Assembly: GCA_030654555.1 (NCBI GenBank)
Contig: JAURXG010000270.1
Location: 1 to 5,042 of the forward strand
Reading direction: 5' to 3'
DNA from: Aquabacterium sp.
GTDB taxonomy: Bacteria; Pseudomonadota; Gammaproteobacteria; Burkholderiales; Burkholderiaceae_C
Length of the DNA stretch: 5,042 nt
Below, one piece after another: positions 1 to 5,042 of this stretch (its first letter is position 1; the number at the start of each line of letters is the position of its first letter). The notes under the pieces are model-generated. The model was not told the origin of the DNA and did not search any database. It worked only from the letters and a program-made list of their open reading frames with translations. A program made the translations under genes and the position numbers.

Positions 1-2005
1 GGCGCGACAGCTCGGCGCTGATGGCGGCGTCGCGGCGGGTCCAGTCGGCGCGCAGCAGCAGCACGTTGCGGGCGCTGAAATCGGCCAGCACCTGGGCATT
101 GGCCAGCGTGGTGCGCTTGTTGTACTGGCAGGTCACGCACCAGGCGGCGGTGAAGTCGACGAAGACGGGCCGGCCCTGCGCATTGGCTTCGGCCACACGT
201 GCGGCCGACCAGGGTTGCCAGGGCGCGTTGGCATCGGCTGGGGCGGCGCCAGCCTGGCTGGCGCCCTCCCGCAGCGTCGGCGTCAGCCAGGCCAGCGCCG
301 CGGCCAGCAGCGCGATGGCCAGCGCGCCCAGCACGCGGCGCGTGCCGGTGCCGTGGCCCGGCGTGCCCAGCGCCCAGGCCGCAAAGGCCAGCACCACCAG
401 GCTGCCCAGCAGCGCCGCGGCGCCGTCGATGCCCACCTGCTGGCCCAGCACCCACACCAGCCAGACCACGGTGCCGAACATCGGAAAGGCCAGCAAGCCC
501 TTGAAGGTGGCCATCCACGCGCCGGGCCGCGGCAAGGCCCGCGCCACCGCCGGGAAGGCGCTGGCGGCCAGGTAGGGCAGGGCCATGCCCAGGCCCAGCG
601 CGGCGAACACGGTCAACGCCTGCGCCGTGGGCAGGGTGATGGCCAGCCCCAGCGACGCGCCCATGAACGGCCCGGTGCAGGGCGCGGCCACCGCCACCGC
701 CAGCAGGCCGGTGAGCGCAGAGTCGAGCAGCGGATGGCGCAGCTGGGCCGTGGCCAGGCGGCTGGGCAGCAGGCTGCCCAGCTCGAACAGGCCGGCCAGG
801 TTCAGACCGATCAGCGTGAACAGCGCGGCCAGCGCCGCGATGATCGGCGGCGACTGCAGCTGGAAGCCCCAGCCCAGCTGCTCGCCGCCGGCGCGCAGCG
901 CCAGCATCAGCGCGGCCAGCGCGACGAACGAGCCCACCACGCCGGCGGTGTAGGCCAGCCCGCCGGCCAGCTGGGCGCGGCGGTCTTGCGCATGGCGGGC
1001 AAAGCCCAGCACCTTCAGCGACAGGATGGGAAACACGCAGGGCATCAGGTTCAGCAGCAGGCCACCGAGCAGCGCCAGCACGATGGCCAGCCCCAGGCCG
1101 ATGGGCGGCGTGTCGGGCAGGGTGGGTGTCGCCGGCAGCGGCGGCGCGGCCAGGGCCGCCGGCGCACCGATGGCCGGCCAGGTGCCGGTCACCGCCAGGG
1201 TCAGCTGGACGCCCGCCGGCTCGCCCGGCACGGTGAACACCGCGGGCATGGCCGCGGGGCTGTTGCTGCGCTGCGGGTCGAGCGGCACCTCGGCCGTCCA
1301 GCTGCCGCCGCTCCAGCGCGCCACCGGCTTGGCGGCGTTCTGGATCACGCCCACGGTCTCGGGAAAGAAACGCAGCTCGCGGCCCTGCCACGCGGGCGGC
1401 AGGCCGTCGACGGTCAGCAGCAGCGACGCGCCCTTCAGCGTGGCCTGGCCCTGTGCGCCGGGCACCACCACCGGCGCGGCGGCGCGCGCGGCGTCGAACA
1501 ACGCCGCCTGGCCCGCGGTGGCGGCCTGCGCGGGAATCGACAGCTTGAACTCGCCCGATTCGGGGATGCACACCTCCTTGCAGACCAGCCACTCGGCGCT
1601 CAGCGTGATGTCGAGCGTGGCCGCGTTGAAGCCGGCCGGCACGGTGACGGCCACCGGCAGCAGCAGCGTGCCGTCGTAGCCGTAGTTCATCAGCGGGCCC
1701 AGCGGCAGCGGCTTGGGGGTGGGCCACTGGATCTCGCCCGCCTCGACGCCGGCGGGCAGCTGCCAGGTCAGGCGCGTGGGCAGGCCGGAGTCGCCCGGGT
1801 TCTTCCAGTAGGTGTGCCAGTGCGGCTGGTGCTGGATCAGCAGGCCCAGCGCCAGCGGCTGGCCGGCGGCCACGCCCTGCGGCGCATGCGCCACCAGCTC
1901 GGCCCGCACCTGGGGCGTGGTGACCACCGCGCCGGTGGCGGGCTGGGCCGCGGCCAGGCCCGGCAGCAACAGGGAGACGAACAGAAGCAGAAGCAGAAGC
2001 CGCAT
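1..2005 (-). CDS. dsbD: DsbD/ScsB-family membrane thiol:disulfide interchange protein, 3' end cut by window edge
   Basis: The protein is predicted to pass electrons from cytoplasmic thioredoxin across the inner membrane to periplasmic disulfide-containing partners. It starts at ATG 2005-2003; 668 codons are visible before the left edge, and perhaps 30-60 residues are missing. Residues 1-20 look like a signal peptide (M-R, a run of six Leu, then A-A-A before Q21). A periplasmic beta-rich region covers about 21-295 and contains W-L-V-C142-K-E-V-C146-I-P. A multi-helix membrane domain covers about 300-575, with the two DsbD-type redox cysteines: C323 in N-L-M-P-C-V-F-P and C443 in A-A-P-C-T-G-P-F. 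A thioredoxin-like domain begins near 590, with active site W-C623-V-T-C626. All three redox modules are intact. The Cx3C pair in the N-terminal region resembles ScsB-like proteins more than classical E. coli nDsbD, so scsB-like is an alternative name. No good Shine-Dalgarno precedes the start. The start is chosen because it gives a perfect signal peptide. The exact partner (cytochrome c maturation, DsbC-like isomerase or copper tolerance) is not visible. Confidence 0.93.
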   Translation of the reverse strand, partial: MRLLLLLLFVSLLLPGLAAAQPATGAVVTTPQVRAELVAHAPQGVAAGQPLALGLLIQHQPHWHTYWKNPGDSGLPTRLTWQLPAGVEAGEIQWPTPKPLPLGPLMNYGYDGTLLLPVAVTVPAGFNAATLDITLSAEWLVCKEVCIPESGEFKLSIPAQAATAGQAALFDAARAAAPVVVPGAQGQATLKGASLLLTVDGLPPAWQGRELRFFPETVGVIQNAAKPVARWSGGSWTAEVPLDPQRSNSPAAMPAVFTVPGEPAGVQLTLAVTGTWPAIGAPAALAAPPLPATPTLPDTPPIGLGLAIVLALLGGLLLNLMPCVFPILSLKVLGFARHAQDRRAQLAGGLAYTAGVVGSFVALAALMLALRAGGEQLGWGFQLQSPPIIAALAALFTLIGLNLAGLFELGSLLPSRLATAQLRHPLLDSALTGLLAVAVAAPCTGPFMGASLGLAITLPTAQALTVFAALGLGMALPYLAASAFPAVARALPRPGAWMATFKGLLAFPMFGTVVWLVWVLGQQVGIDGAAALLGSLVVLAFAAWALGTPGHGTGTRRVLGALAIALLAAALAWLTPTLREGASQAGAAPADANAPWQPWSAARVAEANAQGRPVFVDFTAAWCVTCQYNKRTTLANAQVLADFSARNVLLLRADWTRRDAAISAELSR
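1982..2000 (-). repeat. In-frame hexanucleotide tandem repeat in the signal peptide
   Basis: Three perfect copies of CAGAAG (plus strand), followed by one further base of the unit, lie just after the start codon of the DsbD-like gene. On the coding strand they read CTT CTG three times and encode the six leucines at residues 3-8, the hydrophobic core of the signal peptide. Gain or loss of one unit would keep the frame and change the core by two leucines. Three copies is short, so active slippage is only a possibility. CTT is otherwise rare in this GC-rich gene, which makes the repeat stand out. Confidence 0.7.
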
Positions 2006-2069
2006 GGTGAGGTTCGAGGGATGGGGCGGGGGTTGGTTCCGTGTCGCGTCGCGTCGGCGTCGCGGGCGC
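2006..2069 (-). other. 64-base intergenic gap before the DsbD-like gene
   Basis: This is the longest gap between genes in the window. Its plus-strand right half (about 2041-2066) is built of overlapping GTCGC/GTCGG units, and its left half is C-rich on the coding strand. I see no A/T-rich -10 element, no stable hairpin followed by a T run, and no Shine-Dalgarno close to the downstream ATG. It could hold a weakly matching promoter or simply be an operon spacer; the sequence does not decide. Confidence 0.5.
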
Positions 2070-2255
2070 CTACAGATCGCGCAGCGCGGCCTGGGCCAGC
2101 GCTGCAAAACGATCGGCGTCGCCCAGGTCCTGCGCCAGCAGCAGCGCCAGCTTCACCAGCAGCAGCTCGGCCTTCTCGGGCGGCGCCTGGTCCAGCGTTT
2201 CGGCCAGGCAGTCGTACACGCTTTCCAGGCCGCTCAGCGTGAGGGTTGGGGTCAT
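2070..2255 (-). CDS. Small acidic helical protein, DUF2783-like
   Basis: This is a 61-residue protein of unknown function. It resembles the small bacterial family DUF2783 as I recall it: an N-terminal L-E-S-V-Y-D (residues 10-15), a central E-L-L-L-V-K-L-A-L-L-L-A helix (30-41), then L-G-D (44-46) and a C-terminal helix ending in D-L. Counting residues gives 10 acidic against 4 basic, so it is acidic (net about -6). It has no signal peptide and no membrane segment of convincing length, so it is probably cytoplasmic. A strong Shine-Dalgarno (GAGGAGA, 2267-2261) five bases upstream supports ATG 2255. It lies 31 bases downstream of the FAD monooxygenase stop. From memory, members of this family often sit next to such flavoproteins, so a partner or accessory role is plausible, but that is inference. 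The family name should be confirmed by a profile search. Confidence 0.82.
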   Translation of the reverse strand: MTPTLTLSGLESVYDCLAETLDQAPPEKAELLLVKLALLLAQDLGDADRFAALAQAALRDL

Positions 2256-2260
2256 GGCGG

Positions 2261-2267
2261 TCTCCTC
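2261..2267 (-). promoter_or_regulatory. Strong Shine-Dalgarno for the DUF2783-like gene
   Basis: The coding strand reads GAGGAGA, followed by five bases (CCGCC) and then the ATG at 2255. It is the only textbook ribosome binding site in the window. It argues that this short frame is truly translated and that translation starts independently of the upstream gene. Confidence 0.8.
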
Positions 2268-2286
2268 GGGCGGGGCGGTCGATGGG

Positions 2287-3990
2287 TCAGGGCTGGCCCA
2301 GCGCCTGGTGCAGGGCGTGGTCCAGCCGCTCGGCGCTCAGCGAGCGCCAGCGGGCGCAGACATGCTGGTCGGGCCGCAGCAGGTAGGCGCCGCCGGCGGC
2401 GGGCAGGCCCAGGCGCTGCTGCACGCGGCCGTCGGCGTCGGCCAGCACCCGGCGCACACCGGGTGCGGGCGAGGCGTGCTGCGCGGCCAGCTGCACCAGC
2501 TGCAGCGGCACGCCGCGCTGCTGCCAGCGCTGCACGCAGGTCATCACGCTGGCGTCCGGCGGATCGCCGGCGATCAGCAGCGTGAAGTGGCCCGCGGCGT
2601 CGCCGCACAGCGCGTCGAGCAGGTAGGCCTCGTCGCCCAGCCGCAGGTTGGGCAGCGGCGCGCCGGGCGGCGGGCCGGCGCTGAACGACGCGCTGTCGTC
2701 GTCGGGCGCGTTCAGCACCGAACGGCCGTATTCATGCGGCCGGGCGGTGCGCCAGTGGTAGAGCGGGCGCACGAAGTCCTGCGTCAGCGACAGCGACAGC
2801 ACCGCGTCGCGCAGCAGCCGGAAGCCGCGCGTGGGCGGCGTCATGAAGCGGGTGCTCTTGCCGGCCTCGTCGATGATCTCGCGCGCGGCGGCCACGCGCT
2901 CGGCGCTGTAGCTGGGCAGCAGCGCCGGGCCGGCCAGGCCGCGCAGCGCCAGGCCCAGCTTCCAGGCCAGGTTCTGCGCATCCTGCAGCCCGGTGTTGGC
3001 GCCGCGCACGCCGAAGATCGGCAGCAGGTGCGCGGCGTCGCCGACGAAGGCGATGCGCCGGTGCAGGTAGTCGGGCAGCGTCAGCGCACGCGCCGAGTAC
3101 ACCGAGCTCCAGTCCATCTGCCAGGGCAGGCCGGCATGGCCGATGGCCGCCAGCTGCGCGTCGATGCGCGCCTTCATCGAGGCCGGCTGCAGCGCCTGCT
3201 CGGGGGTCTCGCCGGGCGGCAGCTGGTAGTCGATGCGCCACAGGCCGTGCGGCTCGCGGTGCATCAGCACGGTGTTGCCGGGGTTCCAGGCGGGGTCGAA
3301 GAAGGCCAGCCGCTCGGTGGGCAGCGGCAGGTCGATGCGGATGTCGGCGATGACGAAGCGGCCCTCGTAGGCCGCGCCCTCGAGCTTGAGGCCGCACAGC
3401 GAGCGCAGCGTGGAGCGGGCACCGTCGGCCGCCACCACCCATTGCGCGGCCTGGGTGTAGGCGCCGTGGGGCGTGTCGATGTCGAGCTCGACCCCATCAT
3501 CGTCGTTGCGGCGCAGCGCGCTGACCTGGTGGCCCCAGCGCAGCGTGATCAGCGGCTGCCTGGCCACCGCGTCGATCAGGAACTCCTCCAGGTACTGCTG
3601 CTGCAGGTTGGTCATCGGCGCATAGCGCTCGTCGTCGCTGTGCGGCGCCTCCATGCGGAACACCGGCTGGCCGCGGTAGTACGAGTTGCCGTGCCGCCAC
3701 GGCAGGCCCATGCGCTGCACGGCATCGGCGGCGCCCGCCTGCTGCAGGATCTCCATCGAGCGGCGGGTGAAGACGATCGCCCGGCTGCCCTCGCTGACCT
3801 GGCGCTCGGCCTCCAGCACCACGCAGCGCACGCCCTGCTGCGCCAGCCCCAGCGCGGTGGTCAGGCCGATCGGGCCGGCACCCACCACCAGCGCCGGCAC
3901 GCAGCCGGGCTCGGCGGGCGGCGGCGCGCTGTCGAACACCCGATAGCGGTAGTACAGCGACGGGCGGGGCTGGTCGGCGGGCTGGTGCAT
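2287..3990 (-). CDS. FAD-dependent aromatic-hydroxylase-type monooxygenase
   Basis: This 567-residue flavoprotein belongs to the group A monooxygenases (PHBH/MhpA/phenol-hydroxylase type, FAD_binding_3 domain). These enzymes use NAD(P)H and O2 to hydroxylate an aromatic or related ring in the cytoplasm. The dinucleotide-binding motif is V-V-G37-A-G39-P-I-G42, with E60 at the end of the second strand. The D-G motif lies at A-A-D189-G190-A-R-S-T-L-R. The second FAD motif is A-F-V-G317-D318-A-A-H-L-L-P, followed by G-V-R-G-A-N-T-G-L-Q-D-A-Q-N-L-A-W-K-L (327-345). A C-terminal thioredoxin-like extension (about 445-560) ends with the usual Y-L-L-R-P-D (536-541). Length fits MhpA-like members. The N-terminal Y-Y-R-Y-R-V-F-D segment before the Rossmann fold is typical of this subgroup. 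ATG 3990 is the most upstream start in frame, but no Shine-Dalgarno precedes it. The substrate is unknown, since no ring-cleavage or hydrolase genes accompany it. It sits between folA and the DUF2783-like gene, 31 bases from each. Confidence 0.92.
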   Translation of the reverse strand: MHQPADQPRPSLYYRYRVFDSAPPPAEPGCVPALVVGAGPIGLTTALGLAQQGVRCVVLEAERQVSEGSRAIVFTRRSMEILQQAGAADAVQRMGLPWRHGNSYYRGQPVFRMEAPHSDDERYAPMTNLQQQYLEEFLIDAVARQPLITLRWGHQVSALRRNDDDGVELDIDTPHGAYTQAAQWVVAADGARSTLRSLCGLKLEGAAYEGRFVIADIRIDLPLPTERLAFFDPAWNPGNTVLMHREPHGLWRIDYQLPPGETPEQALQPASMKARIDAQLAAIGHAGLPWQMDWSSVYSARALTLPDYLHRRIAFVGDAAHLLPIFGVRGANTGLQDAQNLAWKLGLALRGLAGPALLPSYSAERVAAAREIIDEAGKSTRFMTPPTRGFRLLRDAVLSLSLTQDFVRPLYHWRTARPHEYGRSVLNAPDDDSASFSAGPPPGAPLPNLRLGDEAYLLDALCGDAAGHFTLLIAGDPPDASVMTCVQRWQQRGVPLQLVQLAAQHASPAPGVRRVLADADGRVQQRLGLPAAGGAYLLRPDQHVCARWRSLSAERLDHALHQALGQP

Positions 3991-4021
3991 GGCGGCGGTG
4001 GGCGGGGCGGCGCCGATGCCT

Positions 4022-4534
4022 TCAGCGGCGGCGCTGGTAGATCACGAAGGCGTAGTCGCAGGCCGGCGGGCCGGCGCTGTGGCGCACATCACGCTGCACC
4101 TCATCAAACTCGGCGCGGTCGAACGCCGGGAAGTGCGTATCCCCGGGCAGATCGGCGTCGATCTCGGTCAGCAGCAGCTGGTCGGCCAGCGGCAGCGCCT
4201 CGGCATAGAGCTGGGCCCCGCCGATGACGAAGATGCGCGGCGCGGCCGGGTGGCGGGCCAGCGCCAGCGCCTGGTCCAGGCTGTGCGCCACCTGCGCGCC
4301 GTCGCCCTGCCACAGCGGGTGGCGGGTGACCACGATGTTCGCGCGCCCGGGCAGCGGCCGAAAGCGCGCCGGCAGCGAGTCCCAGGTCTTGCGGCCCATG
4401 ATCACCGGGCAGCCCAGCGTCTGCTGCCGGAACCAGCGCGCGTCCTCGGACTCGCGCCACACCAGCTGGTTGCCCTGGCCGATGACGCCGTTGCGCGCCA
4501 CGCTGGCGATCAGCGCGAGCGGGGCCGCGCTCAC
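4022..4534 (-). CDS. folA: Dihydrofolate reductase
   Basis: The enzyme reduces 7,8-dihydrofolate to tetrahydrofolate with NADPH in the cytoplasm, recycling the dihydrofolate made by ThyA. It has 170 residues, normal for bacterial FolA. Visible motifs are L-I-A-S-V-A-R-N-G-V-I-G (8-19), N-Q-L-V-W (22-26), the acidic catalytic D31 (E. coli D27 equivalent) in W-R-E-S-E-D-A-R-W-F, P-V-I-M-G-R-K-T-W-D-S-L (43-54), L-P-G-R-A-N-I-V-V-T-R (61-71), the NADPH-binding F-V-I-G105-G106-A-Q-L-Y, and T123 in L-T-E-I. The usual L-P before the catalytic Asp is replaced by S-E. The start is the GTG at 4534-4532, whose last two bases plus the next base are not shared with any better candidate: no ATG occurs before M46, and the longer open frame upstream only shadows thyA. 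This GTG overlaps the thyA stop (GTGA), which suggests coupled translation. Confidence 0.95.
   Translation of the reverse strand: MSAAPLALIASVARNGVIGQGNQLVWRESEDARWFRQQTLGCPVIMGRKTWDSLPARFRPLPGRANIVVTRHPLWQGDGAQVAHSLDQALALARHPAAPRIFVIGGAQLYAEALPLADQLLLTEIDADLPGDTHFPAFDRAEFDEVQRDVRHSAGPPACDYAFVIYQRRR
4531..4534 (-). promoter_or_regulatory. thyA stop / folA start 4-base overlap (GTGA)
   Basis: On the coding strand the folA GTG (4534-4532) and the thyA TGA (4533-4531) share bases in a GTGA junction. Only a weak AAGG (4551-4548) lies upstream, 13 bases away. FolA is therefore probably translated by ribosomes that have just finished ThyA. Confidence 0.8.
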
Positions 4535-5042
4535 ACCGCCACCGGCGCCTTGATCGCCGGGTGGTGCTGGTAGTCCAGCACCTCGAAGTCGTCGTACCGG
4601 TAGTCGAAGATCGACGGCGGACGGCGCTTGAGGTTCAGCGTGGGATAGGCGTGGGGCGCGCGGGCCAGTTGGGTCTGCACCTGCTCGACATGGTTGTCGT
4701 AGATGTGGCAGTCGCCGCCGGTCCAGATGAAGTCGCCCACGTCCAGGTCGCACTGCTGCGCCAGCATGTGCGTCAGCAGCGCGTAGCTGGCGATGTTGAA
4801 GGGTACGCCCAGGAACAGGTCGGCGCTGCGCTGGTAGAGCTGGCAGCTGAGCCGGCCGCGCCCGCCCGGCACGGTGGCCGGCGCCACGTAGAACTGGAAG
4901 AAGGCATGGCAGGGCATCAGCGCCATTTTGTCGAGATCGGCCACGTTCCAGGCGCTGACGATGATGCGGCGGCTGTCGGGGTTGGTCCTGAGCTGCTGCA
5001 CCACCTGGGCGATCTGGTCGATGTGGCCACCACCGGGGGTGG
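4531..5042 (-). CDS. thyA: Thymidylate synthase, 5' part cut by window edge
   Basis: ThyA methylates dUMP to dTMP with 5,10-methylene-tetrahydrofolate, releasing dihydrofolate. The visible part is 169 residues and matches the C-terminal end of E. coli ThyA; about 102 N-terminal residues lie beyond the right edge. Numbered from the first full codon (5040), it shows D-S-R24-R25 (phosphate-binding arginines from the partner subunit), the nucleophile C44 in M-P-C-H-A-F-F-Q, Q-R71-S72-A-D74 (phosphate and pyrimidine contacts), P-F-N82, G-G-D-C-H112-I-Y114, and the C-terminal H-P-A-I-K-A-P-V-A-V. All the active-site residues that I can see are present, so the enzyme should be active. Compared with E. 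coli it has about seven extra residues between the catalytic Cys and the Q-R-S motif (around 4858-4881, A-T-V-P-G-G-R). A valine-coding GTG inside the visible part is not the real start, because the homologous frame continues upstream to the edge. Confidence 0.96.
   Translation of the reverse strand, partial: TPGGGHIDQIAQVVQQLRTNPDSRRIIVSAWNVADLDKMALMPCHAFFQFYVAPATVPGGRGRLSCQLYQRSADLFLGVPFNIASYALLTHMLAQQCDLDVGDFIWTGGDCHIYDNHVEQVQTQLARAPHAYPTLNLKRRPPSIFDYRYDDFEVLDYQHHPAIKAPVAV

Noticed and set aside
2041..2066. GTCGC-type repeats in the 64-base gap as a possible terminator or binding array
   Set aside because: The units run in the same direction with imperfect spacing. They do not form a convincing stem and are not followed by a T run. 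Similar CG-rich short repeats arise often at this GC content.
215..2242. Long plus-strand open frame of 675 codons opposite the DsbD-like gene
   Set aside because: It has low-complexity Gln/Arg/Gly/His composition and is antisense to a gene with all the DsbD motifs. It is a GC-driven shadow.
3991..4021. Possible promoter or terminator between folA and the monooxygenase
   Set aside because: The 31 bases are almost purely G and C, with no A/T-rich -10 element, no stable stem plus T run, and no Shine-Dalgarno near the ATG.
2041..4227. Long plus-strand open frame of 728 codons opposite the monooxygenase
   Set aside because: It is rich in Arg, Ala, Gln and Gly without domain motifs, crosses several gene boundaries, and lies antisense to a gene with clear FAD motifs. 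Stop codons are rare by chance at this GC content.
4022..4753. N-terminally extended dihydrofolate reductase of 243 residues
   Set aside because: The extra 73 residues are out-of-frame readings of thyA and have no homology character. The GTG at 4534 gives a normal-length FolA.
4531..5004. Short thymidylate synthase starting at an internal GTG (157 residues)
   Set aside because: Conserved ThyA sequence (H-I-D-Q and beyond) continues in frame upstream to the window edge, so the gene is simply truncated by the window.

Overview
The window is a very GC-rich stretch (about 70% by eye) with strong G/C bias at third codon positions. It is fully occupied by genes on the minus strand. GC content, codon use and the character of the proteins suggest a betaproteobacterium, most likely of the order Burkholderiales (Rubrivivax/Ideonella/Leptothrix-like). 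This is an inference from sequence character, not from a marker gene.

In the direction of transcription (right to left) the layout is as follows. (1) The C-terminal two thirds of thymidylate synthase (thyA) enters from the right edge and ends at 4531. (2) Dihydrofolate reductase (folA, 4534-4022) starts at a GTG that overlaps the thyA stop codon by 4 bases. (3) A FAD-dependent aromatic-hydroxylase-type monooxygenase (3990-2287) follows after 31 bases. (4) A 61-residue acidic helical protein resembling the DUF2783 family (2255-2070) follows after another 31 bases, with a clear Shine-Dalgarno. (5) A DsbD/ScsB-type membrane thiol:disulfide reductase (2005 to beyond position 1) follows after 64 bases and runs off the left edge shortly before its expected end.

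thyA and folA form a functional pair: ThyA makes dTMP and converts methylene-tetrahydrofolate to dihydrofolate, and FolA restores tetrahydrofolate. The monooxygenase and the small protein look like a second pair whose substrate cannot be read from sequence. The DsbD-like protein would carry electrons from the cytoplasm to periplasmic thiols. The five genes are co-directional with short gaps and no recognisable terminator between them, so they could form one transcription unit. The 64-base gap before the DsbD-like gene is the likeliest place for a break. No RNA genes, mobile elements or CRISPR arrays are visible, and no non-coding stretch exceeds 65 bases. Long plus-strand open frames are shadows of these genes.

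The window mostly holds familiar gene families. I see no clear evidence of a wholly new system. The least understood part is the monooxygenase plus small-protein pair.
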